Source of the DNA: Thiotrichaceae bacterium
GTDB lineage: Bacteria > Pseudomonadota > Gammaproteobacteria > Beggiatoales > Beggiatoaceae
Assembly: GCA_011391085.1 (NCBI GenBank)
Contig: JAABRD010000049.1
Coordinates: forward strand, 1 to 39,567
Reading direction: 5' to 3'
DNA length: 39,567 nucleotides
Part shown: in pieces, positions 1 through 7,475 of the stretch
Numbering within the stretch: the stretch's first letter is position 1
Layout of the letters: every line of letters starts with the position of its first letter
The notes under the pieces: model-generated
Seen by the model: only the letters and a program-made list of their open reading frames with translations
What the model was told of the DNA's origin: nothing
Database searches by the model: none
Made by a program: the position numbers and the translations under genes

Positions 1-93
1 AGCAGAAATTTTCTCGTATTTTGTTTCGCCCCTCTCCCTCTGGGAGAGGGGTCGGGGGTGAGGGAAAATACCGCAAAATTACTGCTTCAGTAC
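1..93. repeat. R2-type TIR element, cut by window start
   Basis: The stretch begins AGCAGAAATTTTCT and ends with an inverted copy, ACTGCTTCAGTAC. Between them is a C/G-rich hairpin (cccctctccct...gggagaggggtcggggg). The same arrangement recurs at 13817-13928 and partly at 9423-9582. It is a small element with terminal inverted repeats and no coding capacity, so it is probably non-autonomous. The left end lies outside the window. Confidence 0.7.
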
Positions 94-120
94 TTATTCC
101 TGTAAATTTGTATCATCCCT

Positions 121-191
121 CTGGAACGCAATAAGAATTATTGCGCAGCATAGCGGGCGCCTGGGGTGCAATAATTCTTATTGCGTTCCAG
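121..191. repeat. R3 long hairpin repeat
   Basis: Arms 121-144 and 168-191 are a perfect 24-base inverted repeat beginning CTGGAACGCAATAAG. Each arm also contains the self-palindrome GCAATAAGAATTATTGC. Related copies are at 9334-9396 and 33971-34001, which marks a dispersed family rather than a gene-specific signal. Confidence 0.85.
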
Positions 192-232
192 CGGAAATCG
201 TACTATTTAGTTGGAATATTACTATATACTGG

Positions 233-323
233 ATAGCTTGACAATTTGAGTTTGGTTCGCCGCCATGGATAACACCCCTCGAAGGGGTATTATCCCTACT
301 CAAAGTTCAGATTGTGAAGCTAT
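233..323. repeat. Nested inverted repeat upstream of rplM
   Basis: Outer arms (ATAGCTT-ACAAT at 233-245 and its imperfect complement ending at 323) enclose a strong hairpin at 267-295. That hairpin pairs GGATAACACCCCT with AGGGGTATTATCC around a CGA loop. It lies upstream of the likely rplM promoter at 382, so it is probably not part of the ribosomal-protein leader. It could be the terminator of an upstream gene or another intergenic element. Confidence 0.55.
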
Positions 324-381
324 GCAGTATAAATTCATGCCACAGAAATTAATTTTTTAACAGAAACTGAGTTTCTATCTC

Positions 382-408
382 TTGACAATATTTAAATAAT
401 TCTATAAC
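382..408 (+). promoter_or_regulatory. Probable sigma-70 promoter of rplM-rpsI
   Basis: A perfect -35 TTGACA (382-387) is followed by TATAAC (403-408) with a short 15-base gap. An AAGGAG ribosome-binding site follows at 428-433, ten bases before the GTG start at 444. The elements fit a ribosomal-protein promoter; the short spacer lowers confidence in the exact -10. Confidence 0.55.
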
Positions 409-443
409 ATTCCAGGTTTTTTCAATTAAGGAGTCATAGCCAA

Positions 444-878
444 GTGAAAACTTTTACGGCAACAGCAGAAACGATAAAGCATCAATGGTTTGTCGTTGAT
501 GCCGAAAATATGGTATTAGGGCGGTTAGCGACAGAAGTCGCCCGCCGGTTACGTGGCAAACATAAACCAGAATATACGCCACATTTGGACACAGGTGATT
601 ACATTGTGGTGATTAATGCAGAAAAAGTGCATGTCACAGGACGTAAAGAGACGGGTAAGGTGTATTATCACCACACTGGCTATCCTGGCGGTATTAGGTC
701 CATAACACTGGCCAAGTTACGGCAAGAAAAACCAGCGCGGATTATTGAAAATGCGGTCAAAGGCATGTTGCCAAAAGGACCGTTGGGACGGGCCATGTTC
801 AGTAAATTAAAGGTCTTTATAGGACCCGAACACAAGCATCACGCCCAACAACCTACTTTGTTGAATTTAAAGGGTTAA
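444..878 (+). CDS. rplM: 50S ribosomal protein L13
   Basis: Large-subunit r-protein L13, an early assembly protein that binds 23S rRNA. The 144-residue product is the usual length (E. coli has 142). It carries the family signatures [16 protein letters not shown] near the start, HTGYPGGI near residue 75 and [13 protein letters not shown] near residue 107. The start is GTG, chosen because AAGGAG lies ten bases upstream and the sequence matches the L13 N-terminus. The stop is only 6 bases before rpsI, the standard rplM-rpsI operon. Nothing is unusual in the coding sequence. Confidence 0.98.
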   Translation: MKTFTATAETIKHQWFVVDAENMVLGRLATEVARRLRGKHKPEYTPHLDTGDYIVVINAEKVHVTGRKETGKVYYHHTGYPGGIRSITLAKLRQEKPARIIENAVKGMLPKGPLGRAMFSKLKVFIGPEHKHHAQQPTLLNLKG

Positions 879-884
879 TCGGTT

Positions 885-1280
885 ATGACAGAGACACAAT
901 CTTATTATGGCACGGGGCGACGTAAAAGTTGTGCGGCCCGTGTGTTTTTAAAACGGGGAGAGGGCAATATCATCGTCAATGATTGCCCATTGGACCAGTA
1001 TTTTGGACGCGAAACCTCGCGTATGGTGGTACGTCAAGCATTAAAAGTGGTTGACATGTTGAACACGTTTGACGTTTATGTTACCGTGGCGGGCGGTGGT
1101 AACACAGGTCAAGCAGGCGCCATTCGGCATGGATTAAGCCGTGCGCTAGTAGAATATGATGAAACTCTGCGTTCACCTTTGCGAAAAGCGGGTTTTCTAA
1201 CCCGTGATGCGCGAGAAGTGGAACGTAAGAAAGTGGGGTTACATAAGGCACGGAAACGCCCACAATACTCGAAGCGTTAG
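885..1280 (+). CDS. rpsI: 30S ribosomal protein S9
   Basis: Small-subunit r-protein S9, whose basic C-terminal tail reaches the P-site tRNA in the decoding centre. The 131-residue protein has [16 protein letters not shown] at the start, [14 protein letters not shown] in the middle and the characteristic [17 protein letters not shown] tail. It lies 6 bases after rplM and is surely co-transcribed. The full conserved tail including the terminal SKR is present, so the gene is intact. Confidence 0.98.
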   Translation: MTETQSYYGTGRRKSCAARVFLKRGEGNIIVNDCPLDQYFGRETSRMVVRQALKVVDMLNTFDVYVTVAGGGNTGQAGAIRHGLSRALVEYDETLRSPLRKAGFLTRDAREVERKKVGLHKARKRPQYSKR

Positions 1281-1390
1281 TTTATTTGGGTGAATAGTTT
1301 ATCGTTTATCGTACAAAGTTATCAACCTGCCAAAAATTGGGTTTCTCTCTTGAACGAATTGAACTTTTCAAGTAGGCTATTCACCCCATC

Positions 1391-1418
1391 ATTATCCATT
1401 CTTCATTATCCATTCTTC
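1391..1418. repeat. Two 14-base direct repeats before tRNA-Gln
   Basis: ATTATCCATTCTTC occurs twice in exact tandem (1391-1404 and 1405-1418), ending two bases before the tRNA. It resembles the heptamer arrays elsewhere in the window (6588-6636 and 32183-32345). Confidence 0.7.
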
Positions 1419-1420
1419 AT

Positions 1421-1494
1421 TGGGGGATCGTCTAGCGGTAGGACAGTGGACTCTGACTCCATCAACCCAGGTTCGAATCCTGGTCCCCCAGCCA
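1421..1494 (+). tRNA. glnT: tRNA-Gln (CTG anticodon)
   Basis: A complete cloverleaf can be folded. The acceptor stem pairs TGGGGGA with TCCCCCA. The D arm contains AGCGGTA. The anticodon stem GTGGA/TCCAT holds the loop CTCTGAC with anticodon CTG, which reads CAG. The T arm contains GTTCGAATC. The discriminator is G and the 3' CCA is encoded. It follows rpsI by 140 bases on the same strand and ends at a strong terminator. The symbol is generic. Confidence 0.95.
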
Positions 1495-1518
1495 TTTTCC
1501 CTTTTTCAAGTGAAAAAG

Positions 1519-1561
1519 GGGTATCTTTATCGACTATGGACGATAAAGATACCCATTTTTT
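1519..1561 (+). terminator. Rho-independent terminator after tRNA-Gln
   Basis: GGGTATCTTTATCG (1519-1532) pairs perfectly with CGATAAAGATACCC (1541-1554) over an 8-base loop and is followed by a T run. A smaller hairpin (CCTTTTTC/GAAAAAGG) precedes it. Confidence 0.85.
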
Positions 1562-1589
1562 CTCGTTCCTACGCATTGGCGTGGGAATA
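1562..1589. repeat. CTCGTTCC...GCGTGGGAA palindromic repeat
   Basis: TTCCTACGC and GCGTGGGAA pair around a four-base loop. A second copy lies at 23831-23857 (CTCGTTCCCACGC gcca GCGTGG). It is a short dispersed intergenic palindrome, here between the tRNA terminator and the HEPN gene. Confidence 0.65.
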
Positions 1590-1605
1590 TCGTGTTGGCT
1601 CAAGC

Positions 1606-2031
1606 ATGTACGCAGAACGCCTAAAAAATTTTGAAAACGCTGAAAATATCGGTGGAAAAGCGTGGCAACATGCCGTCAACCTGGATTTGATAGAACCAGT
1701 AAATATCAAAGACTGTTCCTTGCATTGCTTTCATTATCAACAACTCTTTGAAATGTTGCTGAAATATGTCTTGGAAAGCAGAAGTAAACACGGATTGTAT
1801 TCGCGCACCCATAAACTGAATAACCTGCTGGAAGAGGTCGTTGAATATACCGCCTTCCGAACCGATAAATCTCAATATCGAATGGCGTTACAAGTTATCA
1901 CAGTCTGCGCCGAGGAATATCAGTATACTTTTCTCATTGATTGTCAAGGGTATCGAGACAGTGTACAAATCGCTGATGGTTTGTTGCAAGAATTGTTGGA
2001 TTTTATTCTATCAGAGGGTAGTATAGATTAA
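1606..2031 (+). CDS. HEPN-like domain protein
   Basis: A 141-residue, mostly helical, cytoplasmic protein. The stretch CFHYQQLFEMLLKYVLESR (residues 41-59), followed by THKLNNLLEEV from residue 68, matches the pattern of HEPN proteins: a helix with paired aromatic/Gln residues, then a conserved tHxLxxLL helix. HEPN proteins are often RNases or nucleotidyltransferase partners in toxin-antitoxin systems. No nucleotidyltransferase (MNT) partner is adjacent. The canonical Rx4-6H catalytic motif is not clear, so it may be a non-catalytic HEPN. The ATG at 1606 was chosen because the frame upstream runs into the tRNA and a repeat. Confidence 0.6.
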   Translation: MYAERLKNFENAENIGGKAWQHAVNLDLIEPVNIKDCSLHCFHYQQLFEMLLKYVLESRSKHGLYSRTHKLNNLLEEVVEYTAFRTDKSQYRMALQVITVCAEEYQYTFLIDCQGYRDSVQIADGLLQELLDFILSEGSID

Positions 2032-2142
2032 CTTTGATTGACAGTGAAGTGGTAGGTTGGCAGAATAATGGAGTTTATTGAAGAGATCAACACTGCCATA
2101 AAGAGGGGAAGCAGACGAGAAACCATAGCTAATATTTGAAGT

Positions 2143-2505
<363 letters not shown>

Positions 2506-2516
2506 TCACATTCACT

Positions 2517-2780
2517 TTACTTCTGATAATGAAATTTGCAGGAAACAATGATAATTTCCTCATCCGTGACTTTATACACCAGCCGATGTTCTTCATTGAT
2601 ACGTCTCCCCCATAATCCCTTGAGATGATGTTTCAAAGGTTCGGGTTTACCGAGACCGGTGAAGGGATGACGTTCGATGTCCTTGATGAGTTCAACCACT
2701 TTCGCATGAATTTGGCGATGGGTGGTTGACCACTCATTGTAATGTTGAAAAGCCTGGGGCAGAAAAGCAATTCTTCTCAT
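2517..2780 (-). CDS. yoeB: Txe/YoeB family toxin (mRNA interferase)
   Basis: An 87-residue RelE-superfamily toxin that cleaves mRNA in the ribosomal A site. The family core is present: HPFTGLGKPEPLKHHLKGLWGRR, then EEHRLVYKV and the terminal CKFHYQK. Residues matching the YoeB catalytic set are visible (Glu47, Arg66, His84, Tyr85). The ATG overlaps the end of the antitoxin gene by four bases (ATGA), so the two are translationally coupled. It appears complete and functional. Confidence 0.9.
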   Translation of the reverse strand: MRRIAFLPQAFQHYNEWSTTHRQIHAKVVELIKDIERHPFTGLGKPEPLKHHLKGLWGRRINEEHRLVYKVTDEEIIIVSCKFHYQK

Positions 2781-3016
2781 AAATTGTCGGGGTTGACGTA
2801 AATATAAGTAGAAGGGTTTTCCAAATCGGCCAAGGCTTCCGATAAATGTTGACGATTGGCCACCGTCGACAGCAAATAGTCAGTCATGTCTTGTTCCGCT
2901 TCGGGCAAGAGGAAGACAATCACTTCTACCGGAGTGTTGTCAGGTAATTCGGGGGAAACAATTTCTAGTTTGCCTCCCATTTGGGTACGTGTCTTTTGAC
3001 GAATGGCATTTATCAT
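2777..3016 (-). CDS. Antitoxin partner of YoeB
   Basis: A 79-residue protein directly upstream of the YoeB toxin and overlapping it by 4 bases. The C-terminal half (DYLLSTVANRQHLSEALADLENPSTYIYVNP) is the toxin-wrapping segment typical of YefM/Axe-type antitoxins. The N-terminal half (KTRTQMGGKLEIVSPELPDNTPVEVIV) does not look like the usual YefM Phd fold; it resembles short AbrB-like beta-strand DNA-binding segments. It probably autoregulates the pair. The fold of the N-terminal half is uncertain. Confidence 0.75.
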   Translation of the reverse strand: MINAIRQKTRTQMGGKLEIVSPELPDNTPVEVIVFLLPEAEQDMTDYLLSTVANRQHLSEALADLENPSTYIYVNPDNL

Positions 3017-3054
3017 GGTGATGGTGTCCTGTGATTGATTGTAGAGTGTCAGCT

Positions 3055-3092
3055 AGGTAGGGAGGGCCAAAAAACACCTGCCTTCCCTACCT
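3055..3092. repeat. Intergenic hairpin AGGTAGGGA/TCCCTACCT
   Basis: AGGTAGGGAGGG (3055-3066) pairs with CCTTCCCTACCT (3081-3092). It lies between two toxin-antitoxin loci on the minus strand and could terminate the RHH/PIN transcript. The same GGTAGGGTGG-type sequence occurs at 21615-21705. Confidence 0.5.
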
Positions 3093-3099
3093 TCACCTT

Positions 3100-3330
3100 T
3101 CAACGATCATAAGCCTCTGGTTCCACATCTGGCACCTTGGCCAGCACGGCTTCAAACGCCGCACGATTGCCACGGGAGGCACGGTCTTGTAAATAGCTGA
3201 CGGTTCGTAATGCCGACATCTTTTCTGCAATGGCTAATGTTACCCATTGGTTGATAGTCGTGTCTTCTTCGGTGACCAGTGTGGCCAGTTGTTGGTGTAA
3301 CGAATTGGGTAGTTCTAAAGTCAACGTCAT
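3100..3330 (-). CDS. HicB/RHH-like antitoxin
   Basis: A 76-residue protein beginning MTLTLELPNSLHQQLATLV and then TTINQWVTLAIAEKMSAL, the pattern of ribbon-helix-helix antitoxins of the HicB/Arc type. The C-terminus (SRGNRAAFEAVLAKVPDVEP) resembles the toxin-binding tail seen in PIN-partner antitoxins. The gene follows the PIN toxin remnant. The toxin's original stop codon (3327-3329) overlaps this ATG, so the pair was once a coupled toxin-first operon. The antitoxin looks intact although its toxin is broken. Confidence 0.7.
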   Translation of the reverse strand: MTLTLELPNSLHQQLATLVTEEDTTINQWVTLAIAEKMSALRTVSYLQDRASRGNRAAFEAVLAKVPDVEPEAYDR

Positions 3331-3604
3331 CTTCTTAAATCTCCAAGTTGTGCCAATAATTCGGCAGGTGTGATGGCATGTACTCCAAATTTTTCGATAC
3401 TTCGGAAATCACGTAAGTTATAAGTACGGTCTGTTCCAATTGGCGTAGCAAGACTTCTTCGTATTCCATTACCAGAGGCACAGACAAGTGAATGTCAAAA
3501 TCGTTGCTACCTACTCGTGATAATAGTTTGAAAGCAGTTCCTCGCCTGGAACGCATTGCGGTTACCAATACATTGGTATCTAGTACAATTTGAGGTTTGG
3601 TCAT
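3327..3604 (-). pseudogene. PIN-domain toxin with internal deletion
   Basis: The N-terminal part is a standard PIN start (KPQIVLDTNVLVTAMRSRRG, then FDIHLSVPLVMEYEEVLLRQLE). Around 3425-3435 the frame changes. The annotated-looking ORF continues with unrelated residues to 3335, while the other frame reads YNLRDFRSIEKFGVHAITPAELL, the known C-terminal segment of the same PIN family. The middle of the domain, holding the acidic residues of the active site, is therefore missing and the ends are out of frame. The original stop at 3327-3329 overlaps the antitoxin start. The gene is inactive. Confidence 0.8.
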
Positions 3605-3647
3605 AAATCGGTTCTTCAATTAGGACTGCCAGTCCTGACCTTCATTC

Positions 3648-3681
3648 AAACCTGACAGGTGCTCTGCGACCTGTCAGGTTT
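3648..3681. repeat. AAACCTGACAGGT hairpin
   Basis: AAACCTGACAGGT (3648-3660) pairs with ACCTGTCAGGTTT (3669-3681). An almost identical hairpin in the opposite orientation is at 17866-17899, so this is a dispersed element. Confidence 0.75.
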
Positions 3682-3704
3682 AACCCAAATTCATTCTGAA
3701 AATT

Positions 3705-6587
3705 CTAAAATTCTGCTAATTCTGATTCTGACAAACACCTCTGATAATTCTCCTCCACAAATTTGGTCTCCGGATGATTCTCGCCCAGGAACTTTTTAAA
3801 AATGGTTAACGCCCGTTTCAACAACGGTAACGCCCGTTCATATTCGCCCATGGCATGATACAATCCTGCTAAATTATGAAGACTGGTAGCCGTGGTGGGA
3901 TGTTCATTTAATGCGTTTTCATGAATTTTCAAAGCGCGTTGAAGTAACAACAATGCCTGGTCATAATCGCCTTTCGCTTGGTAAACTCCTGCTAAGTTGC
4001 CACAACTCATTCCAACATCAGGATGAGTTTGCCCCAACACCTGTTCAACAATGGCTAACGCTTGTTTATACAACGGTAATGCACGATCATACTCACCTTT
4101 GGAATTATACAACCCTGCTAAATTGTTAAGGCTAGTGGCATAGGAAGGATGCGCTTGACCTAACACTTTTTCGCGGATAGCCAATGCTTGTTCAAACAAC
4201 GGTAACGCATGGTCATACTCGCCTTTAGACTCATACAACATAGCCAAATTGTTGAGGCTTTGGGCATAGTCAGGATGCGTTTGACCCAACACTTGTTTCC
4301 GAATGACCAACGCCCGGTCATACAGCGGTAACGCCCGGTCATACTCGCCCTTGGATTTGTACAACAATGCTAAATTGTTGAGGCTATTGGCATAGTCAGG
4401 ATGCACTTGACCTAATACTTGTTCTTGAATCGCCAACGCCTGTTCATATAACGACAACGCCTGATCATACTCGCCTTTGGAATAATACAACGCTGCCAAA
4501 TTGTTGAGGCTGGTGACATAGTTAGGATGCGCTTGACCTAACACTTGTTTTCTTATCGCTAATGCCCGTTCATATAACGGTAACGCCTGGTCATACTCGC
4601 CGTTGCAAATATCAATGTAATAAGCTGTCCAATTAAGCAATGATGCTGCCACTTCCGTCCCAATAGAATAGGTCTCAATCAGTTCGGCACCAATTAAGGC
4701 ACTGGGAAGTAATCGGTCACAAGTTCCCCATTGTTTAACGTCGCTAGGACTGGGAAATAAGGCTTTAACCACCGCAACGATACGTTCCGCCCATTGCCGT
4801 TGCGTATCAGAATCTAACTCAAACTTTAAAACCGTCTGAACCAGACGATGAATGAAGAGATGTTTGATTGCAACTTCTCGTTTCAACATAGAATAAGCCA
4901 ACGCAGGTTGACTCAAGTCCCGCAGTTGAAAACTATCCACCTTAAATAACTTCTCCAAAACCTCCTCTGGAATCCCCTCCGCCGACAAAAACGCACACGC
5001 ATTCAACAACTCCAACGTCTGCGGATTCCGTTGCCCAATCTTCTCCAATGACGCTTGCCAAGTCGCGGCAACGGGCAACGGATGGTCTTTCTCATCAAAC
5101 AACGTCCCACGGCGGGCCAATAATGCCTTGGCATAACGTTGATAATCTTGCAAATACTCGGCAAACTGACTTTGATTCTCCCCAATATAAGCCGCCGCTT
5201 GTTCCAATGCCAATGGCAACCCATCCAATATTCTCACCAATTCACACGCGCTGGCATAATCGGGACGAGTGGTTAACTCTTGTTCAATCCCCCAAATCCG
5301 CTTAAACAAAAACCGCGCCCCTTCTGCCTCGGTCATTTGCGTCACTTCCACCGGCACCGCCACTGGCCGAGTGGCAGACGCACGAGTGCTGAGTAACACC
5401 TGCCCTGACCCTTTTATCGCCATCACAAACGTCTTTACCCAGATCAATTCATCGGCATTATCGATCAGCAACAACCAATTCGAATGAGTCGTCAACCATC
5501 CCTTTACATTTCTCTCCACATCCTCCTGTTTCAACGCTTCTGTCGGCAAATTCAACTCTTTGGCCAAGGTCCAAAAACTACTCTGAAAATCATTGGCCGA
5601 GGCCGCTAACATCCATAGAATCGTGGCATAATCCGCCCGATGCAAATACGCATACTGGACTATCGTTTGCGTCTTCCCCACGCCGCCTAACCCATGCACT
5701 GCTACCACAGATTGCGCGGTCAACTCCTCCCCAATGTGCTGTAAAATCGCCTCGCGTCCCGTGAAATAGTCATTGTGATGCGACCACGGCACAGTAAAGA
5801 TTCGCGGAGGAGGTAACTCCGTAGGAATTATCGCCGGCAAAGGCAATTCATCCACCATTGCCCACGCAAACCCCGCCGCATGACGCGCCGCTATCGGTTG
5901 CCATTTGTCATCATGGCCAGGGACATTTTTACCTTTGACCATATCCGAAATGCCGCGAATCACAATCCCTTGAACGTGACTGCGTTTCCGAAAAGTTCGC
6001 AAAAATCCAATGGCTTCCATTTCCACGGCCACCGCATCACTGCAACACTGAAGCAACTGTTTCAAAGCTTCTGGAGAGGTAATCACTTTCTCCCCCGACG
6101 CAATCGGACACACCTGCGCCTTGGGTTGCCCCTCGATCTCTTTGATTTTATTGCGCCACTGCGACTGACTAGCCATTTGAAAGGCCAACTCGACTAACAA
6201 CCGCGATGGATATTCCACATGCGCCCGTTGTTTGATAACCTCCTCTTCGACCTTGACACTTTCATACCCTTTGGCCATACTGGAAGCGACCACATCCCCC
6301 AGTTGCACATTCTTAATCCCGCCAGCCACGCCGACGAAAAACATATAACTGGGGAAAAAATCTGAAATCGCATCAATAGAGTCTTGCGCGGCTTCATAAT
6401 TCCCCGCAACACTTAATTTTCGCACCGCCACTCGCCAATGACGATTAGCAGGCGTGACATATTCACTGACATAATAACTCGCCCCACCGTCGTGCTGAGT
6501 TTCAATTTGGCCATTGGGGAGATGGGCAATCACAGCGTCGTATTCTAGCGGAAGGGCGGTTAGGAAAACGATGGTTGGGGTGGACAT
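3705..6587 (-). CDS. STAND protein: nucleosidase-NB-ARC-TPR
   Basis: A 960-residue protein with three parts. Residues 1-240 form a phosphorylase-superfamily (MTAN/PNP) domain: ALPLEYDAV at the start, FFVGVAGGI, VEMEAIGF, and RGISD, whose acidic residues match the MTAN catalytic set. Residues 270-500 form an NB-ARC ATPase with P-loop GLGGVGKT at about 299, Walker B LLLIDNADE at about 373 and GLPLAL at about 456. From about 650, seven 42-residue kinesin-light-chain TPRs follow (GEYDxALPLYxxALAI). In STAND proteins the TPRs sense a ligand, the ATPase oligomerises and the N-terminal effector acts; here the likely effector cleaves N-glycosidic bonds of nucleosides or nucleotides. An anti-phage role is inferred. 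The start at 6587 is where the family begins; the frame runs 32 codons further through a heptamer array. Confidence 0.85.
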   Translation of the reverse strand: MSTPTIVFLTALPLEYDAVIAHLPNGQIETQHDGGASYYVSEYVTPANRHWRVAVRKLSVAGNYEAAQDSIDAISDFFPSYMFFVGVAGGIKNVQLGDVVASSMAKGYESVKVEEEVIKQRAHVEYPSRLLVELAFQMASQSQWRNKIKEIEGQPKAQVCPIASGEKVITSPEALKQLLQCCSDAVAVEMEAIGFLRTFRKRSHVQGIVIRGISDMVKGKNVPGHDDKWQPIAARHAAGFAWAMVDELPLPAIIPTELPPPRIFTVPWSHHNDYFTGREAILQHIGEELTAQSVVAVHGLGGVGKTQTIVQYAYLHRADYATILWMLAASANDFQSSFWTLAKELNLPTEALKQEDVERNVKGWLTTHSNWLLLIDNADELIWVKTFVMAIKGSGQVLLSTRASATRPVAVPVEVTQMTEAEGARFLFKRIWGIEQELTTRPDYASACELVRILDGLPLALEQAAAYIGENQSQFAEYLQDYQRYAKALLARRGTLFDEKDHPLPVAATWQASLEKIGQRNPQTLELLNACAFLSAEGIPEEVLEKLFKVDSFQLRDLSQPALAYSMLKREVAIKHLFIHRLVQTVLKFELDSDTQRQWAERIVAVVKALFPSPSDVKQWGTCDRLLPSALIGAELIETYSIGTEVAASLLNWTAYYIDICNGEYDQALPLYERALAIRKQVLGQAHPNYVTSLNNLAALYYSKGEYDQALSLYEQALAIQEQVLGQVHPDYANSLNNLALLYKSKGEYDRALPLYDRALVIRKQVLGQTHPDYAQSLNNLAMLYESKGEYDHALPLFEQALAIREKVLGQAHPSYATSLNNLAGLYNSKGEYDRALPLYKQALAIVEQVLGQTHPDVGMSCGNLAGVYQAKGDYDQALLLLQRALKIHENALNEHPTTATSLHNLAGLYHAMGEYERALPLLKRALTIFKKFLGENHPETKFVEENYQRCLSESELAEF

Positions 6588-6636
6588 AGTGGATAGTGGA
6601 TAGTGGATAGTGGATAGTGGATAGTGGATAGTAAAT
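6588..6636. repeat. Heptamer array (AGTGGAT)6 abutting a start codon
   Basis: Six perfect copies of AGTGGAT (ATCCACT on the minus strand) run from 6588 to 6629, followed by one degenerate copy AGTAAAT. The array touches the ATG of the STAND gene and occupies the place of its ribosome-binding site; no Shine-Dalgarno sequence is visible. The unit contains no stop in any frame. Confidence 0.9.
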
Positions 6637-6646
6637 AATAGATGGT

Positions 6647-6812
6647 GGACTAGAGGCTTCAGCCGGAGGGAGTGGCACGTCACCCGGCTAAAGCCTCCAG
6701 TCCGGCGGGGTGTGTAACGGGACTAGAGGCTTCAGCCGGAGAGAGTGGCACGTCACCCGGCTAAAGCCTCTAGTCCGGCGGGGTGTGTAACGGGACTAGA
6801 GGCTTCAGCCGG
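6647..6812. repeat. Three R1 palindromic repeats in tandem
   Basis: Two full R1 elements (6647-6703 and 6720-6775) each pair GGACTAGAGGCTTCAGCCGG with CCGGCTAAAGCCTCTAGTCC. A half copy (6793-6812) follows. They are separated by the same GGCGGGGTGTGTAACG spacer, so the block arose by local duplication. Confidence 0.9.
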
Positions 6813-6883
6813 TGGTTAGAGTGGACTTTTCTAAAACCGTCTGATAACATTATCCCTCTTTCATTCACACGGAGTCAACCATT
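6783..6883 (+). promoter_or_regulatory. Duplicated leader upstream of Uma2 gene
   Basis: About 100 bases, from GTGTGTAACGGGACTAGAGG to the start codon at 6884, are closely repeated at 7501-7605 before the next gene. Shared landmarks are CTGATAACATTA, CTCTTTCATTCA and a GGAG or AGAG before the start. The half R1 repeat is part of the duplicated unit. The promoter is probably inside it, but no clear -35/-10 pair stands out. Confidence 0.7.
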
Positions 6884-7468
6884 GTGATCAATATCGAACA
6901 CACTTTTTCAGACGAATTAATTGAGAACCCTATTATGGAGGAACCCCCAATGGCATCCAAAAATCACTCCATTGTACAGGCGCGTTTAACGGCGCATCTC
7001 ATGGCATTGGAGAAATACGTTGCTGCCACCGAACTGAGTTTAGATATGAGTCTTCAAGACCGTGTGACGTGTTTAAAGAAACATGGTTTTGATGCGGTAC
7101 GGGAACTGAAACCAGATGTGGCCCTCTATAATGATAACGACCTTGAGTTATCCGATTGGGATGATGTGGTCAGGGTTGAACAGATGCCGTTGCTTTGTGT
7201 AGAGATAATTTCTCCCAGTCAATCCTCTGTAGAAACATTGCGAAAGTTTAAAGTTTATCTTGAGTTAGGCGTCAAATCGTGTTGGTTTGTGGACCCTGCT
7301 ATCAAGGTGATGCAAATTTACCATCTGCGCGACGGGAGGATGGTTGGGGGGAAAGTTTTTACAGCAACGGACCTCCTTATTGAGGATAATACTTTGGGTG
7401 TTTCCATACCCTCACCATTTTCAAAATTTAGCAAACGGGGGATGAGTCAAAATCAATTATTAAGTTGA
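6884..7468 (+). CDS. Uma2 family endonuclease (DUF820)
   Basis: A 194-residue protein of the Uma2/DUF820 family, which has a PD-(D/E)XK restriction-endonuclease-like fold; the cellular role of the family is not settled. Visible core elements are ELKPDVALY (residues 73-81), MPLLCVEIISPSQSS (the catalytic E-x-x-S strand) and YLELGVKSCWFVDP. The start is GTG, supported by GGAG nine bases upstream; the first 20 or so residues are not conserved, so the Met at residue 18 is an alternative. Such genes are highly expanded in cyanobacteria and in Beggiatoa-like bacteria. A second, longer Uma2 is at 14035-14892. Confidence 0.85.
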   Translation: MINIEHTFSDELIENPIMEEPPMASKNHSIVQARLTAHLMALEKYVAATELSLDMSLQDRVTCLKKHGFDAVRELKPDVALYNDNDLELSDWDDVVRVEQMPLLCVEIISPSQSSVETLRKFKVYLELGVKSCWFVDPAIKVMQIYHLRDGRMVGGKVFTATDLLIEDNTLGVSIPSPFSKFSKRGMSQNQLLS

Positions 7469-7475
7469 ATATCTT

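Noticed and set aside
233-323. Autogenous L13 leader or riboswitch
   Set aside because: The hairpin lies upstream of the only convincing promoter (382-408), so it would not be in the rplM mRNA from that start.
1420-1605. Upstream extension of the HEPN reading frame
   Set aside because: It runs through tRNA-Gln, its terminator and a palindromic repeat; protein similarity starts only after ATG 1606.
1290-1634. 114-residue plus-strand ORF over the tRNA
   Set aside because: It overlaps the tRNA and terminator and shows no protein-like pattern or ribosome-binding site.
2068-2139. Short ORF MEFIEEINTAIKRG...
   Set aside because: Only 23 codons, no ribosome-binding site and no recognisable family; could be a relic but cannot be supported.
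6588-6812. CRISPR array
   Set aside because: The units are 7-base tandem repeats and adjoining palindromes, without 25-40 base direct repeats and unique spacers; no cas genes are present.
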